From positions 1 to 36,747 of the IMG/VR virus record IMGVR_UViG_3300044675_002411: a stretch of DNA of 36,747 nt; one strand, written 5' to 3'. The position numbers and the translations under genes are program-made. The notes beneath the pieces were generated by a model that saw nothing but the letters and a program-made list of their open reading frames with translations, did no database searches and was not told the DNA's origin. Positions 31,876 to 36,747 of the stretch are shown here, one piece after another (the stretch's first letter is position 1; each line of letters starts with the position of its first letter). The DNA is from a virus.

Positions 31876-33876
31876 TTAAATTAAGTGTTCTTCATTATTG
31901 TCTTGTACCATTTCTTCTACTTCTATTATTTCTTCTGATTCAGGTTGATTTTCGTTTACAAAAGAAAAATTCGAGTAATTAGTAGTACTACTAATAGTAT
32001 TTGTATTTAGTAGATAGGTTCCAATACCTAAACTTCTAATACCAACATTACTACTACTTTGGATGTTAATAGTAGAATTATTTGTTATAATCTCAGATAG
32101 TCTCTTGCTGTTTCTTCTATTTACTTCTTCGCTATCATAAAGATTTTCTGGCTTATTCTCATCATTTGGGTGATAATATACATTGCCATCAGTTAGATAG
32201 TCATGTTCATCTAAGATAAAATAACCAAAGCCATTCTCAAATTGCCTAAGTTCAGGATCATCTTGGTGTGCCCATCTATCATCAATTAACCTAATACCTT
32301 CATTTGTTAAGATAGAATCATCTTGATAAGTGATAATTGTGTCATCTTCAATGGTATGATACTCTCCAGTTGAATCTGAGTAAATAGCACAATCTTCACA
32401 TACTCTTAGATCACGATATTGACCTCTCTCAACGTAAATAGTAGTATCATAATGTACAGTATTATCACAGCAACTACAGGTATAGTCACTATCCTCCTCT
32501 TCACCCTGACAATTATATTGATAGTAATCACCCCCAGTGTTTCTAAACTCATAACGAAGACCATCTATACAACCATTGGTAAGTATTTTATTAGCTAGGT
32601 CATAGTTACATAAAGTATCTAAATAAGGGAATTTATTTATTCCTTCTAAATCTATCTCCATAGAGTAGATTCTTCCTACAGAGTAAAGAGTAGAGTATCC
32701 TGCAGCTTCTAATGTGTTCTTGAGTAAGTTTTGTGTTTCGTTTGTTGTATAGTAAATACGGTCAAACATAAACTTACCTTCAATGTTCCACATGATAGAA
32801 CGAGCAGCAATCTTACTACCTCTTTTAAGCACAGCCATCTTTACTTTGTCTGGAAACTTAGTATAGATGTCAAAGTAGTTTTGACATGATCTGTGACGCA
32901 TACAAGAGCTTCCTAGAGTACCTGATTGAGCTGCATAGTTCTCACAATGATAAGCATCTTTGATAGCATCTCCGTCAATAATAGCAAAATCATACAGAGG
33001 GTTGCTTACAGTAATTAGACTAGCATAGGCTTCTGCAAAAGCAGTAATATCTCTATCGCTATAAGTATCTCCAAATAACCTACGAACAATCTTACCTACT
33101 GAAGTGTGGTATCTTTGTTTGTAGTTCCATACTTCTTTAACTTTAGTTTCAGTTTTATTAAAACTTACGCCTAATAGATTATATCCTCCAGTACCTTCGT
33201 ATCCTGATTGATCTACATGAAAAGATGCACTAGACACTAACCTAGAGTTTCTAATCCTTAGAGGCCTTGAATCTTTTTCCAAGAAGGTATTTTTAAATTC
33301 AAAGTTAAAAACATGTTCATTCTGTGTTCTTTGGCCATTTTCCCATAGATAAGAAGTTACTGTAAATTCTTTGTTTTCAGGTACAAATCCCTTAATAGGA
33401 AAAACATCTCCTCCTAAGTGTCTAGCAGTTAAAACTAGTTTACAATCATAGTGACCATGATTAGGTTCATGACTTACGTAATTTCTTCTGTAGTGAAATA
33501 CAGCTTCTGTTCCAGGCTTAATAATGTGTTGAATACCCACTTGACCATTTAAACGATTCTTACGGTCTTCATCTAAATAAGAAATTTTAGTATAGTCAGC
33601 TTGAGATAACCCTAGATAGTTACAATACTTGTTTAAAGTAGGTACGTGCGTTAAATTTATAATTTGCTGAGCAATTTCTTTTACTTGCTCAGGTACGTCA
33701 GTACTAATAAGTTTAATTAATCTTTTCTTTAAGTCAGGGTGTAGAACAAACTTATCCTGCCTTACTCTTCTTTTACGAAGAGATGCAGCAGATACATGAA
33801 TAGTTTGCATTTCTTTGTTTGCAGTTTCCATAAACTCCGAGGAGAATGGATCATCAATAATTTGTTGGTTTGGCAT
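31876..33876 (-). CDS. Large phage protein of unknown function with Cys-rich domain
   Basis: A 666-residue protein. The middle (about 300-400) holds the only region I find familiar: GTLGSSCMRHRSC, YFDIYTKFPDKVKMAVL, IAARSIMWNI and FMFDRIYYT, a pattern (SCM ... DRIY) found in proteins of unknown function from several large phages. Residues 467-496 (CSCC ... CEDC) look like a zinc-binding treble-clef-like unit. The C-terminal 90 residues are Ser/Thr/Asn- then Glu-rich and probably disordered. No membrane segment or signal peptide. It is the first gene after a terminator and is followed by the M20 peptidase 12 bases on. Its length and position suggest an important early function that I cannot name. 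Confidence 0.8.
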   Translation of the reverse strand: MPNQQIIDDPFSSEFMETANKEMQTIHVSAASLRKRRVRQDKFVLHPDLKKRLIKLISTDVPEQVKEIAQQIINLTHVPTLNKYCNYLGLSQADYTKISYLDEDRKNRLNGQVGIQHIIKPGTEAVFHYRRNYVSHEPNHGHYDCKLVLTARHLGGDVFPIKGFVPENKEFTVTSYLWENGQRTQNEHVFNFEFKNTFLEKDSRPLRIRNSRLVSSASFHVDQSGYEGTGGYNLLGVSFNKTETKVKEVWNYKQRYHTSVGKIVRRLFGDTYSDRDITAFAEAYASLITVSNPLYDFAIIDGDAIKDAYHCENYAAQSGTLGSSCMRHRSCQNYFDIYTKFPDKVKMAVLKRGSKIAARSIMWNIEGKFMFDRIYYTTNETQNLLKNTLEAAGYSTLYSVGRIYSMEIDLEGINKFPYLDTLCNYDLANKILTNGCIDGLRYEFRNTGGDYYQYNCQGEEEDSDYTCSCCDNTVHYDTTIYVERGQYRDLRVCEDCAIYSDSTGEYHTIEDDTIITYQDDSILTNEGIRLIDDRWAHQDDPELRQFENGFGYFILDEHDYLTDGNVYYHPNDENKPENLYDSEEVNRRNSKRLSEIITNNSTINIQSSSNVGIRSLGIGTYLLNTNTISSTTNYSNFSFVNENQPESEEIIEVEEMVQDNNEEHLI

Positions 33877-33884
33877 ATTTTGGT

Positions 33885-33899
33885 TTTAGTTTAGTTTAG
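33885..33899 (-). repeat. Tandem 5-bp repeat TTTAG before the 666-residue gene
   Basis: Three perfect TTTAG units plus a TTTAA variant lie upstream of the ATG at 33876; a related GTTTAA array (33935-33951) sits on the other side of the terminator at the stop of the next gene. Confidence 0.9.
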
Positions 33900-33906
33900 T
33901 TTAAAT

Positions 33907-33932
33907 GAAAAAAGCACCCCTAGAGGTGCTTT
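33907..33932 (-). terminator. Terminator ending the right-end small-gene unit
   Basis: On the minus strand AAAGCACC, a six-base loop and GGTGCTTT are followed by TTTC-type T-rich DNA. It lies between the stop at 33954 and the next gene's start. Confidence 0.9.
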
Positions 33933-33953
33933 ATGTTTAAGTTTAAGTTTAGT

Positions 33954-34169
33954 TTAAATGTTTTCTGGTGTTTCTTCGCTGTCGTGTTTGTAACAATGAA
34001 CGAGTAATAAATTCTTTTCTCCTAGGGCTTTCTTGTGTGCTTTATCTCGTTCTTTTTCCGAGTAAAACTTGTAATCTTCGTTTTTGTGCATTGTCTTAAC
34101 AATCAGATGAAATTCAATGACTGTACCTTCTTCACTTAGTGTGTACTCCATTCCACAAAGATACTCCAT
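33954..34169 (-). CDS. Small protein of unknown function
   Basis: A 71-residue charged protein. Two starts are possible: the ATG at 34169 (MEYLCGMEYTLSEEG) or the Met six codons on (MEYTLSEEG). It has a beta strand pair (IEFHLIVKTMHKN, LLLVHCYKHD) around a Lys-rich helix (KERDKAHKKALGEK). It overlaps the small membrane protein upstream by 34 bases if the first start is used. No family recognised. A terminator follows. Confidence 0.55.
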   Translation of the reverse strand: MEYLCGMEYTLSEEGTVIEFHLIVKTMHKNEDYKFYSEKERDKAHKKALGEKNLLLVHCYKHDSEETPENI

Positions 34170-34249
34170 AGATTAGCAAACAATGCTACTAGTATGGACA
34201 AAAGGGAAAGAGAGAGGAGAGAGTAGGCGAGGAACTGAGTGCTACTCAT
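34136..34249 (-). CDS. Very small membrane protein
   Basis: A 37-residue peptide starting at ATG 34249: MSSTQFLAYSLLSLSLLSIL, then VALFANLWSIFVEWSTH, essentially one membrane span. The frame is open further upstream to 34369, but that part runs antisense-like through the end of the gene at 34290 and looks non-coding. Its end overlaps the next gene's start by 34 bases. Small single-span proteins are common among phage early genes; the function here is unknown and the call is moderate. Confidence 0.45.
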   Translation of the reverse strand: MSSTQFLAYSLLSLSLLSILVALFANLWSIFVEWSTH

Positions 34250-34289
34250 ACAGTTAGTGTTGTTTATTTTAAATCTAATCAGTCTAAGT

Positions 34290-34511
34290 TTACACCTCAT
34301 CGTTAGTGTGTTGTTTAACTTGTCTCCAATATAATACAGCATTGTTAATAGACTTGTTATTTCCATCAAAGTACTTGGACATATCTTCGTACTCTAGTAT
34401 GATCTTGTTTATCATAAGATTAGCAATCTTTCTGTACATTGTTCTGTCTACTTGAAATCCTAAACTTTTGATTTCAATCTCTAGGGCGAGGGCTTGAGTT
34501 TCTGGTGACAT
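34290..34511 (-). CDS. Small helical protein of unknown function
   Basis: A 73-residue protein (MSPETQALALEIEIKSLGFQ ... NNAVLYWRQVKQHTNDEV), mostly helical, with a Tyr/Lys-rich middle (MYRKIANLMINKIILEYEDM). Nine bases separate it from the stop of the gene at 34521. No family recognised. Confidence 0.55.
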   Translation of the reverse strand: MSPETQALALEIEIKSLGFQVDRTMYRKIANLMINKIILEYEDMSKYFDGNNKSINNAVLYWRQVKQHTNDEV

Positions 34512-34520
34512 ATCTCAAAG

Positions 34521-34922
34521 TTAAAGCTTTTCTGCTTTTTCGTCAAATCTATATTTCAACTCTTCTTTAAACACTCCCTTATAAAACTCAGAGAGTTGAT
34601 GTTGTGTTTTTAGAATAGCTTCTATATGATCTGAATCTAGGTCTTTGATTGGTTTGTAGACTAAGGGTTGTTTACCATCCTTACCTCTAGTACCCCAATG
34701 TAAAGCAGACCTTCTAGTAATATGTGAGCCATCGTCATAGACGCTTAGCTCTTCGTAAGTGCCTACATGCCTTCTTATATAGTCATTACCTCCGTCTACC
34801 ATAAGAACCTCTTTGGTTATAGCATCTTTATGGGTTAGGTAGTCATGTCTATTGTAAGAAGTCAAGATAGTACCATCAGGAGTTTTAATCCTGTTTAACA
34901 ATAATCTCGTTTCTGAAGTCAT
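34521..34922 (-). CDS. Conserved small phage protein of unknown function
   Basis: A 133-residue protein: RLLLNRIKTPDGTILTSYNR, HDYLTHKD, MVDGGNDYIRRHVGTYEEL, ALHWGTRGKDGKQPLVYKPI and a helical end HIEAILKTQHQLSEFYKGVF. The order T-P-D-G-T, V-D-G-G-x-D-Y-x-R-R and W-G-T-R-G-K-D-G is characteristic of a phage family of unknown function seen in Bacteroidota and other hosts. It is soluble and charged with no catalytic signature. Its ATG lies 38 bases inside the end of the GNAT gene, suggesting translational coupling. Confidence 0.7.
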   Translation of the reverse strand: MTSETRLLLNRIKTPDGTILTSYNRHDYLTHKDAITKEVLMVDGGNDYIRRHVGTYEELSVYDDGSHITRRSALHWGTRGKDGKQPLVYKPIKDLDSDHIEAILKTQHQLSEFYKGVFKEELKYRFDEKAEKL

Positions 34923-35367
34923 AAGTTAATATATAAGCTGGTTTAATTGTTGTTGTAATCTCTCCGTTAGTCTCAATTGTTTCATGTTTACACTCAAAAG
35001 TTTTAAAAGTGTATCCTGCATTAATAAAGAAGTTTAACGAAGTTAAGTTATTTGCTTTAACTCTAGTGATTATATTCACAGGGCTCTTATTTTCCCTTAA
35101 AGCATGTTCATGAGCTAAAGATAAAAGAAACTTACCTATTCTTTGTCTTTGATACTTCTCTGCTACGTGAATAAAGGTAATACGGTATCCTACTTTTTTC
35201 TTCTTCATTAACAATACAGCTGCTATATCATATCCATCTTGGATAGCATGCACGGATAAGTTGGAATCATTAAAGGATTTCTCTGTAAATACAACTTTAA
35301 AGTGGTTTGAGATAAACTCAAAGAACTCAGGTCGCTTTTCGCAATAATAAGATATTTCTGTAAGCAT
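34885..35367 (-). CDS. GNAT-family N-acetyltransferase
   Basis: I use the internal ATG at 35367 (MLTEISYYCEKRPEFFEF, 160 residues), since the longer form from 35418 would run through most of the upstream HTH gene. The GNAT core is visible: a strand (ITFIHVAEKY), the acetyl-CoA pyrophosphate loop QRQRIGK (73-79), the following helix FLLSLAHEHA, then NNLTSLNFFINAGYTF with the typical N-x-x-S-x-x-F-[FY] end of the fold. Expected activity: acetyl transfer from acetyl-CoA to an amine of a protein or small molecule. Phage acetyltransferases can modify host proteins, but the target here is unknown. Confidence 0.75.
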   Translation of the reverse strand: MLTEISYYCEKRPEFFEFISNHFKVVFTEKSFNDSNLSVHAIQDGYDIAAVLLMKKKKVGYRITFIHVAEKYQRQRIGKFLLSLAHEHALRENKSPVNIITRVKANNLTSLNFFINAGYTFKTFECKHETIETNGEITTTIKPAYILTYDFRNEIIVKQD

Positions 35368-35548
35368 AACGTGTGTCTGGTTTAGTTTTAGCTCTTTTAT
35401 AGAGTATAGCAAATGCATAACGGCTAATACCTAGTTGTATTCCTGCTTTCTCATGGCTGTAGCCAAAGTCATCTTTTAGAATAAGTGCAGCATATTGTTT
35501 AGGAGTATAACCTTGTAAATCTAGTTTTAATTCTGTTTCTATTGTCAT
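35327..35548 (-). CDS. Small helix-turn-helix protein, sigma-region-4-like
   Basis: A 73-residue protein consisting of little more than one HTH: YTPKQYAALILKDDFGYSHE, then KAGIQLGISRYAFAILYKRA, a turn at Gly-Ile-Ser and a basic recognition helix. This resembles region 4 of extracytoplasmic sigma factors (G-Y-S-x-E/H-x-A-x-x-L-G-I-S). With no region 2 it cannot be a complete sigma factor; it more likely modulates transcription as a DNA-binding or RNA polymerase-binding factor. It lies at the head of several small early-type genes and overlaps the GNAT start by 41 bases. Confidence 0.6.
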   Translation of the reverse strand: MTIETELKLDLQGYTPKQYAALILKDDFGYSHEKAGIQLGISRYAFAILYKRAKTKPDTRYAYRNILLLRKAT

Positions 35549-35554
35549 AATAAT

Positions 35555-35731
35555 CTAAAGTACTCTTAATTTGTCAAGTTTATCTTCTAGTTTGCCACAG
35601 ACAGCATTAATCCAACTATCAAATAGTTCTACAAATAAGTAGCCTATGTTGACTATAAGCCCTATAAATCCTAGGAAAAACAAACAGACTAATAAAGTTA
35701 GTTTAAAAATAAATAGTGATAGTGTTTTCAT
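35555..35731 (-). CDS. Small membrane protein
   Basis: A 58-residue ORF read directly from the sequence: ATG at 35731, TAG at 35555-35557. It starts MKTLSLFIFKLTLLVCLFFL and continues GFIGLIVNIGYLFVELF, giving one long or two short membrane spans, with a basic/acidic tail CGKLEDKLDKLRVL. The ATG is three bases after the upstream stop and the downstream gene starts six bases after its own stop, so it fits the operon exactly and fills an otherwise empty 186-base gap. Function unknown; the tight packing and hydrophobic N-terminus make it a credible gene. Confidence 0.65.
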   Translation of the reverse strand: MKTLSLFIFKLTLLVCLFFLGFIGLIVNIGYLFVELFDSWINAVCGKLEDKLDKLRVL

Positions 35732-35734
35732 AGA

Positions 35735-36085
35735 TTAAGTTAATTTGTAAAGTTCATAAACGCTATTACCTGTTTTAAATTTAAGATAGTTTTCTTTCTG
35801 CTCATAGATTTCTGTGATAGAAGTTGTTTGCCAAGTAAAGTAAGGATTAAAAGGAGACATAAGTAATCCACGTCCTATAGCAGGCTCATCATGTTTCTCT
35901 TTAAAGTTACCTTTCTCATCAAACTCTAACCAAAGAATTTCTTTAGACTGATTAACTAAGCCATCACGTTCTCTAACTAACTTCCAGTTATAATCATCCT
36001 CAATTACTCCTTGCTGAACAGCAACCTTAAGTACATTATCTGTAGTCATTAGCATTGGTATTTTAGTTTGTTTTATTTTACTCAT
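35735..36085 (-). CDS. Conserved small phage protein of unknown function
   Basis: A 116-residue protein: KIPMLMTTDNVLKVAVQQGV, DDYNWKLVRERDG, ILWLEFDEKGNFKEKHDEP, GRGLLMSPFNPYFTWQTTSI and NYLKFKTGNSVYELYKL. The beta-rich order with M-S-P-F-N-x-x-F-T-W-Q-T-T resembles a family of small proteins from phages of Bacteroidota with no known function. No signal peptide or metal motif. It overlaps the upstream gene by ATGA and is followed three bases later by the small membrane protein. Confidence 0.65.
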   Translation of the reverse strand: MSKIKQTKIPMLMTTDNVLKVAVQQGVIEDDYNWKLVRERDGLVNQSKEILWLEFDEKGNFKEKHDEPAIGRGLLMSPFNPYFTWQTTSITEIYEQKENYLKFKTGNSVYELYKLT

Positions 36086-36408
36086 AGTAGTTCTATTTCT
36101 TTTAAAATTTCCTTATAGTGTGTTATTTCATTTCTGTTTTGCCAACTGTGGGCTTCTAGGGCTAAGATAATTCGCTTAGCAGCTATTCCAGCACATACAA
36201 CACCTTCCTTATAACGAGAGTCACAGCTATTAATACCATGATTTAAACTTCCGTTATTAGGAAGGCTGTAATAAAAAGATAGAACTAAGTCATGAGCTTC
36301 TGCTTTAGGACCTAGAGGTTCCATTTGTTTGCTTGTAGCTTCCATTTGTTCAGGAGATGCTTCACTAAGTAGCTTTTCAATAAAGGAAGATATAGATTCT
36401 TTAGCCAT
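36082..36408 (-). CDS. Small protein of unknown function, Shine-Dalgarno start
   Basis: I choose the ATG at 36408 (MAKESISSFIEKLLSEASPE, 108 residues); an upstream ATG at 36498 runs antisense-like through the neighbour and is rejected. The start has a perfect GGAGGT four bases upstream, unusual in this genome. Residues 15-35 are Glu/Met/Pro-rich, then HDLVLSFYYSLPNNG, GINSCDSRYKEGVVCAGIAA and a C-terminal helical part ending ILKEIELL. No family recognised. Its ATG overlaps the upstream stop by eight bases and its stop overlaps the next ATG (ATGA). Confidence 0.65.
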   Translation of the reverse strand: MAKESISSFIEKLLSEASPEQMEATSKQMEPLGPKAEAHDLVLSFYYSLPNNGSLNHGINSCDSRYKEGVVCAGIAAKRIILALEAHSWQNRNEITHYKEILKEIELL

Positions 36409-36625
36409 TGTTACCTCCGTAGGTTTCGTTGTAATATTGTTCTGCCCACGTATCTCCAGGTCCAGGTCCTGCGTACAATAAAGTATTAGCGGCATCAATG
36501 ATTTGTTCCTTCTCCATTTCTTTGGCTTGTTGCTGAATCATTTGCCACGAATCAGCAGTCAAATCTGCGAATGTATAATGCTCAATTAACCACTCCACTG
36601 CCGTTTGTTGTTTATTGTTTGTCAT
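36401..36625 (-). CDS. Small protein of a duplicated phage family ending NETYGG
   Basis: A 74-residue protein: a helical N-terminus (TAVEWLIEHYTF), then AKEMEKEQIIDAANTLL and a tail EQYYNETYGGNNG. The E-M-E-K-x-Q-I-I-D-A helix followed by E-Q-Y-Y-N-E-T is a signature of small proteins encoded in multiple copies by phages of Bacteroidota; their function is not known to me. The gene has a strong SD (GGAGGAGGT) upstream and its own tail encodes the SD of the next gene. A second family member's end lies immediately upstream. Confidence 0.68.
   Translation of the reverse strand: MTNNKQQTAVEWLIEHYTFADLTADSWQMIQQQAKEMEKEQIIDAANTLLYAGPGPGDTWAEQYYNETYGGNNG
36413..36418 (-). promoter_or_regulatory. 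Shine-Dalgarno site encoded in a protein tail
   Basis: GGAGGT, four bases before the ATG at 36408, is formed by the Gly-Gly codons of the upstream gene's NETYGG tail. A second GGAGGT at 36631-36636 serves the ATG at 36625 in the same way. Confidence 0.85.
36414..36442 (-). repeat. 29-bp near-identical repeat (second copy at 36635-36663)
   Basis: The two segments differ at only two of 29 positions (20 identical bases followed by short matches). Each encodes the EQYYNETYGG tail and includes the start of the downstream SD. They mark a tandem gene duplication. Confidence 0.9.
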
Positions 36626-36747
36626 TGCTCACCTCCTCCGTAGGTTTCGTTGTAGTATTGCTCACCAGTTATTGGTAGTATACTTTCAGGATAATCAATT
36701 CCATGAACTGTTCCTTTGTTGTATGCAGTTTCAATTCTTTACTTCTC
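36622..36747 (-). pseudogene. Remnant or truncated paralogue of the NETYGG family at the window edge
   Basis: On the minus strand an open stretch of 38 codons reads RIETAYNKGTVHGIDYPESI, then LPITGEQYYNETYGGGEQ, and stops in ATGA at the next gene's start. Upstream, Glu-Lys codons precede an in-frame TAA at 36739-36741. Aligned with the sister gene (EMEKEQIIDAAN), the TAA falls exactly where the helix continues, between EK and RIETAYN. There is no ATG, GTG or TTG in the open part. This is either a nonsense-mutated copy or a gene starting at a non-standard codon; the window edge prevents a decision. Confidence 0.5.

Noticed and set aside
34250-34369. Extended start for the small membrane protein at 34136
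   Set aside because: The extra 40 residues run through the end of the gene at 34290 and look like noise; the ATG at 34249 gives a clean membrane peptide.
36409-36498. Upstream start at 36498 for the gene ending at 36082
   Set aside because: The extension lies inside the neighbouring gene in another frame, while the ATG at 36408 has a perfect SD site.
36739-36741. Stop codon reassignment suggested by the in-frame TAA at the right edge
   Set aside because: TAA, TAG and TGA all end other intact genes in the window (for example TAG at 14563 and TGA at 18537), so recoding of this single TAA is not supported.
1-36747. tRNA or other structural RNA genes
   Set aside because: Gaps between genes are short and I saw no cloverleaf-like sequence in them; a covariance-model scan could not be run.

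Overview
This window is part of the genome of a tailed double-stranded DNA bacteriophage that very probably infects a member of the Bacteroidota. The case for a phage is a dense gene layout with overlapping starts and stops, a set of repeat-built tail fibre proteins, a holin, spanin-like proteins, and a compact replication and recombination cassette. The case for a Bacteroidota host is low-GC DNA, A/T-rich translation starts (often ending in AAAATTATG) in place of Shine-Dalgarno sites for most genes, several -7 boxes of the form TAnnTTTG, and fibre proteins ending in the GFLPPRMT / GFLPPQMT module common in phages of this phylum. No terminase, portal, capsid protein, integrase or endolysin lies in the window, so family placement (for example crAss-like or not) and lifestyle cannot be settled from it.

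Layout. Positions 1-10869 are transcribed rightwards: two paralogous long tail fibres (the first cut by the window edge), a holin with its own promoter, a YadA-head-like fibre, two small proteins, a terminator, an overlapping spanin-like pair, a metallophosphoesterase and a small acidic protein. Positions 10866-14405 hold a second, unrelated set of three fibre genes on the minus strand, behind their own promoter. The two sets converge, with stop codons interleaved in one TTAA. From 14563 to the right end everything is on the minus strand and is read right to left.

The minus-strand region starts at the right end with many small early-type genes: a duplicated small gene family, two small membrane proteins, a sigma-region-4-like HTH protein and a GNAT acetyltransferase. 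After a terminator come a 666-residue unknown protein, an M20-type zinc peptidase, a probable helicase partner, a DnaB-type helicase, a Sak4-like ATPase and an SSB-like protein. A second terminator precedes a TOPRIM primase, a protein with only the DnaA DNA-binding domain, uracil-DNA glycosylase and a DUF932 protein. A third terminator precedes a NinG-like nuclease, a family A DNA polymerase, a NinB-like protein, a dNTP-pyrophosphatase-like protein and a probably mobile HNH endonuclease. The last block has a RecE-like exonuclease, another PD-(D/E)XK protein, dCMP deaminase and a GroES-like co-chaperonin.

Together the genes describe an autonomous replisome (initiator-like protein, primase, helicase, polymerase, SSB), a recombination set (Sak4-type annealing ATPase, RecE-like exonuclease, NinB- and NinG-like proteins), nucleotide and uracil handling, and late adsorption and lysis genes. 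The least expected items are the phage-encoded M20 peptidase with a C-terminal zinc ribbon, the GroES-like protein, the DnaA domain IV-only protein, Shine-Dalgarno sites encoded inside a conserved protein tail at the right end, and a recurrent use of perfect short tandem repeats as gene spacers.
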